Shown piece by piece: positions 50,514 to 59,135 of a stretch of 64,000 bases of DNA (positions within the stretch are counted from its first letter, which is position 1; every line of letters begins with the position of its first letter). Under the pieces are notes generated by a model. That model was not told the DNA's origin. It made no database searches and saw only the letters and a program-made list of their open reading frames with translations. The DNA is from Pseudarthrobacter sp. NamB4 (GTDB lineage: Bacteria; Actinomycetota; Actinomycetes; Actinomycetales; Micrococcaceae): contig NZ_VAHM01000018.1 of NCBI RefSeq assembly GCF_005796185.1, positions 23,903-87,902 on the forward strand, read 5' to 3'. The translations under genes and the position numbers were made by a program.

Positions 50514-51668
50514 ATGAATACTGTTCTGGACACCGTGGTGATCGGCGGCGGAGCCATGGGCTCGGCTGCCGCGTGGGCTTTGTCCCGCCGCGGCCGGCAA
50601 GTGACGCTGGTGGAGCAGTTCGGGCCGGGTCATAAAATGGGAGCCTCCCACGGCACCACGCGCAACCTGAACCCGGGTTACCACCAGCCGGAATACGTGG
50701 CCATGCTCGCCGAGGGACTTGCCCTGTGGGACGAGCTGGAGCAGGAAAGCGGCGAACAGTTGCTGGCACGTACGGGCGTGGTCAATCATGGACCGGAGCC
50801 GCGGTTCGCCGCGGTCGCCGCTGCCTTGAACGAGGCCGGCATCCGCACCGAGTTCCTCTCCCCTGCCGAGGCCGGCGAGCGCTGGCGCGGGATCCGCTTC
50901 GACCAGCAGGTCCTGCACATGCCCGACGGCGGCCAGCTCAACCCGGACGCTGCCCTGCCGGCATTCCAGCGGCTCGCCGCCGCCCGCGGAGCCGACATCA
51001 GGCACCACACGAAAGTGGTGGATTTCCAGGTGGACGACGGCGTCCGGCTGGTTTTCGAGTCCGCTGCCGGTACCGAGGTGGTGACTGCAGCCCAGGCAGT
51101 AGTGACCGCCGGCGGCTGGACGGAGAAGCTGCTGGGCGGTGCTTTCAAGGGCGGGGCGCTCGAGGGCGCCGGTGACGCGAAGCTGCGGATTCCACAGCTT
51201 CGCGTCACCCAGGAGCAGCCGGCGCATTTCCGGATCGCAGACGACGGCGCGGTCTGGCCCGGCTTCAACCACTACCCTGGCGCTGGTGCCAAATACCGGA
51301 ACTGGTACTCGCCTGTCTACGGGATGCACACGCCCGGCGAGGGGATCAAGGCCGGGTGGCACGGGGTGGGTCCGGTGACAGACCCGGACCTGCGTTCCTT
51401 CCTGCCGGAGCCGGTGCAGCTCGCCGCCCTGCAGGATTACGCCCGCACCTGGCTTCCCGGAGTGGACCCGGACGCCTTCGAAGCGGTCAGCTGCACGTAC
51501 ACCACCACTCCGGATGAGGACTTCATCCTTGACCGGATCGGGCCTGTGGTCATCGGCGCAGGATTCTCCGGCCACGGCTTCAAGTTCACGCCCGTGATCG
51601 GCCGGATGCTCGCGGACCTGGCAACGGGCACCCGCCCGGCGCCACAGATTTTCCGCGCGGGTCGCTAG
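50514..51668 (+). CDS. FAD-dependent monomeric sarcosine/N-methyltryptophan oxidase-like enzyme
   Basis: 384 residues. The N-terminal VVIGGGAMGSAAAWALSRRG is the FAD-binding fingerprint, followed by the GHKMGASHGTTRNLNPGY region of MSOX/SolA enzymes. Cys327 in VSCTYTTTPDEDFILDR sits where the covalent flavin cysteine is in monomeric sarcosine oxidase, and FSGHGFKFTPVIG is the conserved end. It should oxidise an N-methyl or secondary amine with H2O2 release. The AEC transporter 20 bases upstream could import the substrate. Confidence 0.9.
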   Translation: MNTVLDTVVIGGGAMGSAAAWALSRRGRQVTLVEQFGPGHKMGASHGTTRNLNPGYHQPEYVAMLAEGLALWDELEQESGEQLLARTGVVNHGPEPRFAAVAAALNEAGIRTEFLSPAEAGERWRGIRFDQQVLHMPDGGQLNPDAALPAFQRLAAARGADIRHHTKVVDFQVDDGVRLVFESAAGTEVVTAAQAVVTAGGWTEKLLGGAFKGGALEGAGDAKLRIPQLRVTQEQPAHFRIADDGAVWPGFNHYPGAGAKYRNWYSPVYGMHTPGEGIKAGWHGVGPVTDPDLRSFLPEPVQLAALQDYARTWLPGVDPDAFEAVSCTYTTTPDEDFILDRIGPVVIGAGFSGHGFKFTPVIGRMLADLATGTRPAPQIFRAGR

Positions 51669-51710
51669 CTGCACACGCCGTTAGCGACCCGGTCAGTCGG
51701 CGAGGCGCCC

Positions 51711-53264
51711 TTAGCGCGGTCTTTCCTCCACTTCGGTGAGGACGGGCTTCCCGTCTGCACCGCCGTCGTCCGCGCTGCCGCCGTCGAGGGCGCTGCCACC
51801 GTCGTCCCTTCCGCCGCCGTCCTCCCCGGATCCCGTGCCACCAGCGCGGACGGCGGGCATGGCCAGCACCGCCGCAACGGTGAGCAGGCCCGCAACCGCG
51901 GCGGCGAGGAAGACGGCGCCGGACGCGGCCACCACGGCCGGCCCGTTGCTGTCGCCTCCCCGCGTGCCGGAGTAGATTGCGTTGGCCACCGCCCCGAACA
52001 CGGCCACCCCCAGGGCGCTGCCGATGGAGCGGGCGAACATGTTGGTGCTGGTCACCACGCCGCGCTCGTGCCACGGGACGCTGGACTGGGCAGCGATCAG
52101 GGTGGGGGTTGCCACCAGGCCCAGGCCGAGTCCGACGACGAAGCAGCCGAGGGCGACCAGCGCCACGTTGGGCGCCGCTGACGTGAGGGTCAGCACCAGC
52201 AGCCCCGCCACGGTGACGGAAATGCCGATCAGGGCGGTGGACTTGAATCCAATCCGCAGGTAGAAGCGGCCGGCCTGTGAGGCGCTGATGGGCCAGCCGA
52301 GGGTCAGTGCCGCCAGGGCCAGCCCGGCAACCAGGGGGGACGTGGCCAGTGCACCCTCCAGGAAGGTGGGCACGTAGGACGTCAGCCCGATCATCACCGC
52401 CCCGACACCGAAGGACACCAGGGCAGTGGTGCCGAGGAGTCGCCGGGATATGACCCAGGACGGCAGGATCGGTTCGGCCGCCCGCCGCTCCACCAGCAGG
52501 AACAGTGCCAGGAGCACCGCGCCCACCGCGAAAACCGCGATACTGACGGGCGAGTCCCAGTCCCAGGCCTGGCCGCCCTGGAGCGCGCCGAGGATCAGCA
52601 GGCCGAGGGAGACCGCCAGCAGGCCCGCGCCGGCGTAGTCCACGCGGTGCTTCGCCCGGTCCACGTTCTCGTGCAGGGTGCGGACCAGCATCCACCCGGC
52701 CAGCAGGCACAAGGGGATGTTGACCAGGAAAATGCCGCGCCAGAAACCCAGGGAGGCAAAGATGCCGCCCAGGCTGGGGCCCACCACGGAGGACGCCGCC
52801 CATACGCTGGCCAGGTAGCCCTGGACTTTGGCGCGCTCCTCAAGCGAATAGATGTCGCCGGCGATGGTGATGGAGACCGGCAGCACTGCGCCCGCCCCTA
52901 TTCCCTGCAGGGCGCGGAACGCAATCAGGGCCGGCATGCTCCAGGCGATGCCGCAGAGGATGGACCCGAGCAGGAACAGCCCGATGCCGGCCAGGATGAT
53001 GGGCTTGCGGCCCATCATGTCGGAGAGCTTGCCGTAGATGGGCACCGAGACGGCCTGTGCCAGCAGGTAGGCCGAAAAGAGCCACGGGAAGGACTCGAAT
53101 CCGCCCACGTCCCGGACGATGGACGGAACGGCAGTGGCCACGATGGTGGAGTCGATGGCCACCAGCCCGGTGGCCAGCATCAGGGCGATCAGGATGGGCC
53201 CGCGGTCGGAGCGGAATCCTACGCCCGCTGCTTTGGCCGTTGCAGCCTGGTTGCGGCCGCTCAC
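51711..53264 (-). CDS. DHA2-family (EmrB/QacA type) MFS drug exporter
   Basis: 517 residues, about 14 helices. [20 protein letters not shown] is the helix 1 signature (Asp-Ser-Thr-Ile-Val) of DHA2 pumps. [14 protein letters not shown] is motif A and [19 protein letters not shown] follows in helix 5. The C-terminal 45 residues are a Gly/Asp-rich disordered tail. GTG start overlaps the LLM oxidoreductase gene by 4 bases, so the two form an operon, possibly modification plus export of a toxic compound. Confidence 0.9.
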   Translation of the reverse strand: MSGRNQAATAKAAGVGFRSDRGPILIALMLATGLVAIDSTIVATAVPSIVRDVGGFESFPWLFSAYLLAQAVSVPIYGKLSDMMGRKPIILAGIGLFLLGSILCGIAWSMPALIAFRALQGIGAGAVLPVSITIAGDIYSLEERAKVQGYLASVWAASSVVGPSLGGIFASLGFWRGIFLVNIPLCLLAGWMLVRTLHENVDRAKHRVDYAGAGLLAVSLGLLILGALQGGQAWDWDSPVSIAVFAVGAVLLALFLLVERRAAEPILPSWVISRRLLGTTALVSFGVGAVMIGLTSYVPTFLEGALATSPLVAGLALAALTLGWPISASQAGRFYLRIGFKSTALIGISVTVAGLLVLTLTSAAPNVALVALGCFVVGLGLGLVATPTLIAAQSSVPWHERGVVTSTNMFARSIGSALGVAVFGAVANAIYSGTRGGDSNGPAVVAASGAVFLAAAVAGLLTVAAVLAMPAVRAGGTGSGEDGGGRDDGGSALDGGSADDGGADGKPVLTEVEERPR

Positions 53265-54250
53265 ACCCGGGCCAATCCGGCCGCCTCGGCCAGCATTTCG
53301 ACGGAGCGGAGCCGCTCCTCCGTGCCGGGGCTTTGGTGCGCCACAATGAGTTCGTCGGCGTCGGCGTGCTTGCCAAAGCCGTCCAGGTAATCGAGCACGA
53401 CGTCGGGCGTCCCCACTGCGGAGTAGGTCATCATCTGCGAGACGTGCTGGCCTTGGGGGGAATCGAGGATCATGTCTGCTTCGTCGTCGGTGAACTCGCG
53501 GCCGCCGCCGAAGAACAGGGACACCCGGGCGCGCATGGTCGCACGCAGCATGGCCTGGGCCTGAGAGGCGGAATCGGCGGCAATGACGTTGACCCCCGCG
53601 ATCACATGCGGCGCATCCAGCTGCGCGGAAGGCTTGAACTCGCGGCGGTAGAGGGCCACCGCATCCTGCAGGGCGTTCGGGGCAAAGTGCGAGGCAAAGG
53701 CGTACGGCAGCCCAAGCTGGGCGGCAAGCCGGGCTCCAAACAGGGACGAGCCCAGGATGTACAGCGGCACGTTGGTGCCCTTGCCCGGAGTTGCCTCAAC
53801 ACCATGGATGCGGGTGGGCCCGGTGAGGTAGCCCTGCAGTTCCAGGACGTCCTGGGGGAAGCTGTCCGCGGACATCGGGTCGCGGCGCAACGCGCGCATT
53901 GTGTTCTGGTCGCTGCCGGGGGCGCGGCCCAGGCCGAGGTCGATCCGGCCCGGGTGCAGCGTTTCCAGTGTCCCGAACTGTTCGGCGATGGTGAGCGGGG
54001 AGTGGTTGGGCAGCATGACGCCGCCGGCCCCGAGCCGGATGCTCTCGGTGTGCGCGGCAACGTGGGCAATCAGGACGCTGGTGGCCGAGGAGGCAATGGA
54101 GGACATGTTGTGGTGCTCGGCGTACCAGACGCGCCGGTACCCCAGCTTTTCCGCGCTCTGCGCCATGGCCACGCTGCCCGCGAAGCTCTCCGCCGCCGTC
54201 TGGCCTTTGCCGATGGTTGCCAGGTCAAGTATGGAAAGCGGAAGAGTCAC
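53261..54250 (-). CDS. LLM-class flavin-dependent oxidoreductase (luciferase-like)
   Basis: 329 residues from GTG 54250. TIM-barrel luciferase-like monooxygenase of the MsnO8-type subgroup: [20 protein letters not shown] is the signature, and [30 protein letters not shown] is present as shorter recognisable blocks such as [14 protein letters not shown]. It uses FMN or F420; the motif does not decide. First gene of a pair with the DHA2 exporter. Confidence 0.9.
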   Translation of the reverse strand: MTLPLSILDLATIGKGQTAAESFAGSVAMAQSAEKLGYRRVWYAEHHNMSSIASSATSVLIAHVAAHTESIRLGAGGVMLPNHSPLTIAEQFGTLETLHPGRIDLGLGRAPGSDQNTMRALRRDPMSADSFPQDVLELQGYLTGPTRIHGVEATPGKGTNVPLYILGSSLFGARLAAQLGLPYAFASHFAPNALQDAVALYRREFKPSAQLDAPHVIAGVNVIAADSASQAQAMLRATMRARVSLFFGGGREFTDDEADMILDSPQGQHVSQMMTYSAVGTPDVVLDYLDGFGKHADADELIVAHQSPGTEERLRSVEMLAEAAGLARV

Positions 54251-54390
54251 GTCTAGTGCCGGCCTTTCAAAAAAGTTGCGTAGTTTTGCTTCGCCGGGTC
54301 ACGGCGCGCACGAAGGGCATAACGACGGCGGCGCCCGGCTTATTTCTGTGATCTGCGCAAAACTCAGCAGGCTGATGATGTTGCCGCCCC

Positions 54391-54648
54391 TGTGAGCTAG
54401 AGGCAACGAACCAGCTGGAACTGTCCGAAATCATCGACCTGAAGGACCTGGGAGCCGTCCACCGGCTCGGCTTCGGCGCCATGCGCATCGTCGGCGAGGG
54501 GGTCTGGGGCGCGCCCGCGGACCGCGCCGCCGTGGACGTGATGCCCCGCGCCGTTGAACTCGGCGTCGACTTCATCGACACCGCTTATTCCTACGGCCCC
54601 AACATCAGCGAGGAGATCTTGGCCGAGGCATTGCATCCGTACAGTTGA
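54391..54648 (+). pseudogene. Aldo/keto reductase N-terminal remnant
   Basis: From about 54391 the frame reads [16 protein letters not shown], then [20 protein letters not shown] and [21 protein letters not shown]. This is the beginning of an aldo/keto reductase, including the Asp and Tyr of the catalytic set (FIDTAYSYG). It ends with HPYS-stop at 54648, after about 80 residues of a normal 280-330. No start codon is in frame near the expected N-terminus. It is a truncated, probably dead copy. Confidence 0.75.
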
Positions 54649-55093
54649 CCCTGTTCGCGGCGGACAACAAGACCCTGATCGGCAACGAGGTGGACATTGC
54701 GTACGCCGTGGGCGAGACGCTGGGGCTGGAGATAGAGGTGCTTCCGGTGGCGTGGGCGGACTGGCTGCTGGGCGTTGAGTCGGCCAAGTACGAGGCCGTG
54801 CCTCTTGGCTGGCCCTTCAGTCCGGCCGTGCGGACCTGACGTTCGGGCCCACGCCGCTGCCGCCTACAAGGCAGCGCAGGACGCCAGGTCAAAGCTGTGG
54901 GCACCCTCAACGGCGGCTGGCCGCGCACCGCTGAGATCGCGTTCACCACCAAGAAGGACAACGGCCTGGCCGTCGCTGCCCAGGCTGCGCTGATCGACAA
55001 CGGCACTACGCCAAGATCCTGGACCGCTGGGGCCTGTCATCGGAGGCAATCCATAAGTCCGAGCTGAACCCGGCAGGCCTGCCCAAAAAGTAA
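54649..55093 (+). pseudogene. Amino-acid ABC transporter solute-binding protein, decayed
   Basis: Directly after the aldo/keto reductase fragment comes LFAADNKTLIGNEVDIAYAV and LGLEIEVLPVAWADWLLGVE, the middle of a polar-amino-acid solute-binding protein. It breaks off at 54839. The C-terminus returns in another frame (VGTLNGGWPRTAEIAFTTKK, then AKILDRWGLSSEAIHKSELN and NPAGLPKK-stop at 55093) with at least one further frameshift around 55012. Several hundred bases of the gene are missing. Fusion to the reductase fragment suggests a deletion joined two genes. Confidence 0.75.
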
Positions 55094-55108
55094 GCGGTCT
55101 GCCGACGA

Positions 55109-55144
55109 AAGGTCCCTGCCGGGAAGCAGCCCGGCAGGGACCTT
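55109..55144. terminator. Strong bidirectional hairpin terminator
   Basis: A perfect 15-bp stem: AAGGTCCCTGCCGGG (55109-55123) pairs with 55130-55144 around a 6-base loop AAGCAG. It follows the solute-binding-protein remnant and also the end of the 71-residue minus-strand gene. Confidence 0.85.
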
Positions 55145-55171
55145 GCTGCCTGGTGTCCAGGCGGCGGACTG

Positions 55172-55387
55172 CTACTGCTGTACGTCCCCGTCCAGCCCGC
55201 GGAGGTGTTCAAGCCGCTGCCGGGCCAGTTCAATATCGGTGGAGTTGACCAGTTGGGCCTTGTCGGGCCGGTCTGGAGAGCCTCGCAGCTCGCCGCTGTT
55301 GAGCATTCCCAGTACTTGGTTGACGTCGATGTTCAGCGCTTTGGACGCCTGTTCAATGGTGAGGTAACGGTGGTAGCGGCGGGTCAT
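55172..55387 (-). CDS. Small MerR/excisionase-like helix-turn-helix protein, 71 aa
   Basis: The sequence RYLTIEQASKALNIDVNQVL resembles the first helices of MerR/excisionase-type winged HTH proteins, followed by MLNSGELRGSPDRPDKAQLV, which would be the wing, and a helix ELARQRLEHLRGLDGD. GTG is not needed; ATG 55387 lies after AGTGAG. An intact small DNA-binding protein embedded in a region of remnants. Target unknown. Confidence 0.6.
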   Translation of the reverse strand: MTRRYHRYLTIEQASKALNIDVNQVLGMLNSGELRGSPDRPDKAQLVNSTDIELARQRLEHLRGLDGDVQQ

Positions 55388-55482
55388 GTCTCACTCCCGG
55401 TGGTTTGCAGCTCGAGCGCCGAAATAAAGCGGCCCTGCTGCTGAACCGGGGGAGCCCTGTGCCAAGCCATGCAAGCTCTTAG

Positions 55483-55496
55483 TCAATGGTAGAGCG
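55483..55496 (+). other. 14-base tRNA-Gly D-arm fragment
   Basis: TCAATGGTAGAGCG is identical to 39334-39347 of the tRNA-Gly gene (D-arm). The rest of the tRNA is absent. It marks the start of a roughly 690-base stretch (to 56176) with no intact gene and may be the trace of an old integration at a tRNA. Confidence 0.4.
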
Positions 55497-55728
55497 GGAA
55501 CAGCAGCGCGGGCCACTGAGCCTCCATTAAGGTGCTCGGACCGCCCATGCCTTGAACTACTACAGCAGCTGCTCCCACACCGTCAGCTGGAGCCTGACCG
55601 TCTCCAAGGAAGCAGTCCCCACGGAAGGGTCGACGACGGCACTCACCTCGCCGCCGTCGTCGTCCCTTCGCGAACCAGCCGGACGCATCAGGCCCGGACC
55701 GCCTCGGCCGCTGTGCGCACCGGCGTCT

Positions 55729-55931
55729 CCAGCCCAGGTTCTCGCGCAGCGTGGTGCCCCTGTACTCCGTGGGGTAGACGCCGCGTTCCTGCAGCTCCGG
55801 CAACAAGGTGGAACCCGTGAACGTCTCGTCCACACGGGCCGTGCGGGACGTGACGAACCGCCGGATGGACCGAGGCCCTTGTCCTTGGCCTCCGCCCGCC
55901 ACTGGTCGGCCAGCTGCCGGGCCTTCGCTCC
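55729..55931 (-). pseudogene. NtaA/SnaA/DszA-type FMN monooxygenase, C-terminal remnant
   Basis: On the minus strand one frame gives KARQLADQWRAEAKDKGLGP and the next gives FVTSRTARVDETFTGSTLLP followed by ELQERGVYPTEYRGTTLREN and LGW. The last block is the standard ending of NtaA-family monooxygenases. A frameshift and loss of the intervening 30-40 residues make it a pseudogene. The plus strand here is open from 55932 into the HerA gene (NTKHLYLTTGYQRQFDV-like PETKHLYLTTGYQRQFDVEA) but I cannot assign that. Confidence 0.6.
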
Positions 55932-56176
55932 ATGGAAGCCGCTGCCGCGCGTCTCCGAGGTACCGACGCAAGGGCCGCGAGCATGGTCTGCACCGGTCCG
56001 CACCAGCCGGAGACCAAACACCTCTACCTCACCACCGGCTACCAGCGGCAGTTCGACGTCGAGGCCGAGCCGGAGACGCTGGGCATCCTGGCGTTCACCA
56101 AGGAGCTTACGGCGGTTCGAGAAACTGAGGCGCCGGGTACCTCGGTTCCCGGAGCGGGCGCCGCTAAGCTGGCGGG

Positions 56177-57868
56177 ATGGCCGGGAAAACCACAGCAGAA
56201 AAGCTTGCCACCATCCAGAAGGGCTACACCCTGGAGGGCGCCACCATCGAGCTGGGGGCTGCCATCATCGACGGCGAACTCCGCAAGGACGCGCCCGTGC
56301 GGCTGCCGCTGGCCATGATGAACCGGCACGGGCTGGTGGCCGGCGCCACGGGCACTGGCAAGACGGTCACGCTGCACATGATGGCCGAACAGCTCTCCGC
56401 CTCCGGGGTGCCGGTGTTCCTGGCCGACATCAAGGGCGACCTTTCCGGGCTGGCCACCGCCGCCGCCGGCAATGAAAAGCTGGCGGCCCGCACCGAAAGT
56501 ATTGGGCAGCCTTGGCAGGGGAAGGCGTTTCCGGTGGAGTTCCTGGCGCTGGGCGGCGACGGCAACGGGGTGCCCGTGCGGGCAACGGTATCGTCATTTG
56601 GCCCCCTCCTGCTCTCGCGGATCATGGAGCTCAACGACACGCAGGAATCCAGCCTGCAGCTGGTGTTCTATTTCGCTGACAAGAATGGCCTGGAACTCGT
56701 AGACCTCAAGGACCTCCGGGCGGTGATCCACTTCCTCACCTCGGCCGAAGGGAAACACGCCCTGGAGGAACTGGGCGGACTGTCGAAGGCCACCGCCGGG
56801 GTCATCCTGCGCGAGCTTGTCAGCTTGGAGGCGCAGGGACTGGAGAAGTTCTTTGGTGAACCGGAGTTTGATACCGCCGAGCTGCTCCGCACCGCACCTG
56901 ATGGCCGCGGCGTCATCACCTGCCTGGAGCTGCCCACCCTGCAGACCAAGCCCATGCTGTTCTCCACCTTCCTGATGTGGCTGCTCGCTGACCTCTTCGA
57001 GGACCTGCCCGAGGCCGGCGACCTGGACAAGCCCAAGCTGGTGTTCTTCCTGGACGAGGCGCACCTGCTGTTCAATGGCGCCTCCGACGCCTTCCTTGAA
57101 GCCATCACCACCACGGTCCGGTTGATCCGGTCCAAAGGCGTGGGCATTTTCTTCGTCACGCAGACGCCCAAAGACGTCCCCGCCGAGGTCCTGGGCCAGC
57201 TGGCGAACCGGGTGCAGCACGCCCTCCGCGCCTTCACGCCAGAGGATGCCAAGGCACTCAAGGCAACGGTGTCCACCTTCCCCCTCAGCGACTACGACCT
57301 TGGAGAAACCCTGACCTCTGCGGGAATCGGTGAAGCTGTGGTCACCGTCCTGAACGAGAAGGGCGCCCCTACACCTGTGGCGCACACCCGGCTGAGGGCA
57401 CCGGAATCGGTTATGGGCCCCAGCGACCAAACCGTGGTCAGGAGCACCGTGGCCGCCTCCGCCCTGCTGCCGAAGTACGGAACCGCCATAGATAATCCCT
57501 CCGCCTACGAGAAGCTTTCCGGGAAGCCGTCCGCCTCCACCGGGCCGGCGGTGACCCATAAACCGCCCGTTCCCGCCGCTGGGGAGACCCCCGACATCGA
57601 TGAGGAGGCCCGCCGGATCGAAAAGGAGATCCTGGGCCGGCCGAGCAGCAGGCCTGCTGCCGGGCCAGACGAGCGGCGGCGGACCCGGGCCGGGGAGTCC
57701 CGCCCGTCACGCTCCTCGGCCGACGATCCCATGGCTGATTTCGGCGGAGTGCTGGGCGGCGCGCTCGGTGGCGGCCTGAAGAGCATGGCCAGGTCCATCG
57801 GCACCCAGCTCGGACGGGAGCTGATGCGCGGGGTGTTCGGCACCTCGTCCCGCCGGCGCCGCCGCTGA
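56177..57868 (+). CDS. HerA-like P-loop ATPase (DUF853 helicase-like)
   Basis: 563 residues. GLVAGATGTGKTVTLHMMAE gives Walker A GATGTGKT. KLVFFLDEAHLLFNGASDAF gives Walker B, and GVGIFFVTQTPKDVPAEVLG is the sensor/arginine-finger region of the HerA/FtsK-like DUF853 family. Residues after about 430 are low-complexity, then a Gly-rich DFGGVLGGALGGGLKSMARS helix and a basic tail. It probably forms a hexameric ATP-driven pump or translocase on DNA or protein; the partner is unknown. No NurA nuclease is adjacent, so a role in DNA repair is uncertain. Confidence 0.88.
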   Translation: MAGKTTAEKLATIQKGYTLEGATIELGAAIIDGELRKDAPVRLPLAMMNRHGLVAGATGTGKTVTLHMMAEQLSASGVPVFLADIKGDLSGLATAAAGNEKLAARTESIGQPWQGKAFPVEFLALGGDGNGVPVRATVSSFGPLLLSRIMELNDTQESSLQLVFYFADKNGLELVDLKDLRAVIHFLTSAEGKHALEELGGLSKATAGVILRELVSLEAQGLEKFFGEPEFDTAELLRTAPDGRGVITCLELPTLQTKPMLFSTFLMWLLADLFEDLPEAGDLDKPKLVFFLDEAHLLFNGASDAFLEAITTTVRLIRSKGVGIFFVTQTPKDVPAEVLGQLANRVQHALRAFTPEDAKALKATVSTFPLSDYDLGETLTSAGIGEAVVTVLNEKGAPTPVAHTRLRAPESVMGPSDQTVVRSTVAASALLPKYGTAIDNPSAYEKLSGKPSASTGPAVTHKPPVPAAGETPDIDEEARRIEKEILGRPSSRPAAGPDERRRTRAGESRPSRSSADDPMADFGGVLGGALGGGLKSMARSIGTQLGRELMRGVFGTSSRRRRR

Positions 57869-58035
57869 TTCCGCCGGGCTCCTGTTGCCGAAGCTGGCTC
57901 TTGCCGCCGCCCGTCCTGGCCACAGGTCTGACTGAGGCGCCGCCGTCGCGTCTTTCCATGTCCGTTCAGCCTGCCCGCAGGCCACCCAACTTTAGGGCGA
58001 TCCATCCCAACGTTAGTACTGTAAGGAACGTGCAG

Positions 58036-59028
58036 ATGAGTCAAGCGTTGGTGAGGATCGCGGCCGGATGGCTGCTGGGACTCATGCTTGCCGTCGCCGG
58101 CGCCGTGGTTGCGGTGAACCTGGTCAACAACACGGTGGCCAGTCCGCAGCAGCCCGTCCGCGAATACCTGGACGCGCTGCAAAGCGGCGACGGCGGGAAA
58201 GCACTGGGGCTCCTGCGTGCAACCGTCCCGCCCAGCAACGCCGCCATGCTCGACGGGACAGCCCTGCAGACTGCCACTGCCCGTTTTGGGAACCTGGAGA
58301 TCGGCGAAGCGGAGGAACGCGCCAACAATCAGGTCATGGTGCCCATGGAGTACACCATTGCCGGCAGCCGGCTCCGCACCGAGTTCCTGCTCCAGAAGAC
58401 CGGAACCGAGTGGATTTTCTTCAACACCTGGGCCTTCGTCCCCTCCCGCCTGCCCACGTTGGACATCACCGTGGTCAACGCCAGCGAAGCCACCGTCAAC
58501 GGCGTACCCGTGAACATGCCGAACGGCCGGAACTCCTTTGCGGTGTTCTACCCCGGCGAGTACGAGGCCACCGTCAACGGACAGTACTTCTCGGCCGCCC
58601 CCACCCGGGCCACTGTCACCGCGCGGGACGTACCCGTTGCGCCGCTCAACCTCCTTACCCAGGCCACGGACAACCTGAAAAAGGACGTGGGGGCCAAGGT
58701 GAAGGAGTTCCTGGACAACTGCGCCGCTGTTGCAGTCAAGGAACAGCGGCTCCAGCCCGACTGTCCCTTCTACTACGCCAGCAACAACAGGGTTCAGGAC
58801 GGCAGCATCAGGTGGACCGTCACCGAGTACCCCAACGTGTCCATCGAGCCCTTTGACGGACGCTGGGTGGTGGCCCCCCTGGACGGCAAGGCCAAGGTGG
58901 AAGCCCTCCAGCAAAACCTGTTCACCGGCGCCTGGTACCCCCTCAACGAAGAGGTGGACTTCAGCTTCACCACCCGGCTGGACGTTTCCGGGGACACGGT
59001 CAAAGTCACGCCGGTGCTGAGTTTCTAG
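58036..59028 (+). CDS. Membrane-anchored or secreted hypothetical protein, 330 aa
   Basis: Start ATG 58036 has TAAGGAACG upstream; the ORF is open further back but without protein-like character. Residues 8-30 form one hydrophobic helix (WLLGLMLAVAGAVVAVNLV). The remainder is extracytoplasmic: PVREYLDALQSGDGGKALGL and TEWIFFNTWAFVP resemble DUF4878/NTF2-like lipoprotein-type domains, followed by a PEGA-like stretch (ATVNGVPVNMPNGRNSFAVF) and a C-terminal beta domain with two cysteines. No function assigned. Confidence 0.72.
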   Translation: MSQALVRIAAGWLLGLMLAVAGAVVAVNLVNNTVASPQQPVREYLDALQSGDGGKALGLLRATVPPSNAAMLDGTALQTATARFGNLEIGEAEERANNQVMVPMEYTIAGSRLRTEFLLQKTGTEWIFFNTWAFVPSRLPTLDITVVNASEATVNGVPVNMPNGRNSFAVFYPGEYEATVNGQYFSAAPTRATVTARDVPVAPLNLLTQATDNLKKDVGAKVKEFLDNCAAVAVKEQRLQPDCPFYYASNNRVQDGSIRWTVTEYPNVSIEPFDGRWVVAPLDGKAKVEALQQNLFTGAWYPLNEEVDFSFTTRLDVSGDTVKVTPVLSF

Positions 59029-59135
59029 GCTTTCGCTCCACACTGGCCCGGTTCTCGAGGCAGCAGGTGCAGAACTGGCCCGGTTTCAACCCGCACGGGG
59101 CTGTAAACCGGGCCAGCTGGACAACAAGGGTCGCG

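Noticed and set aside
55552..56475. 307-codon plus-strand frame before the HerA gene
   Set aside because: Low-complexity Arg/Ser/Pro translation across pseudogene sequence, running out of frame into HerA.
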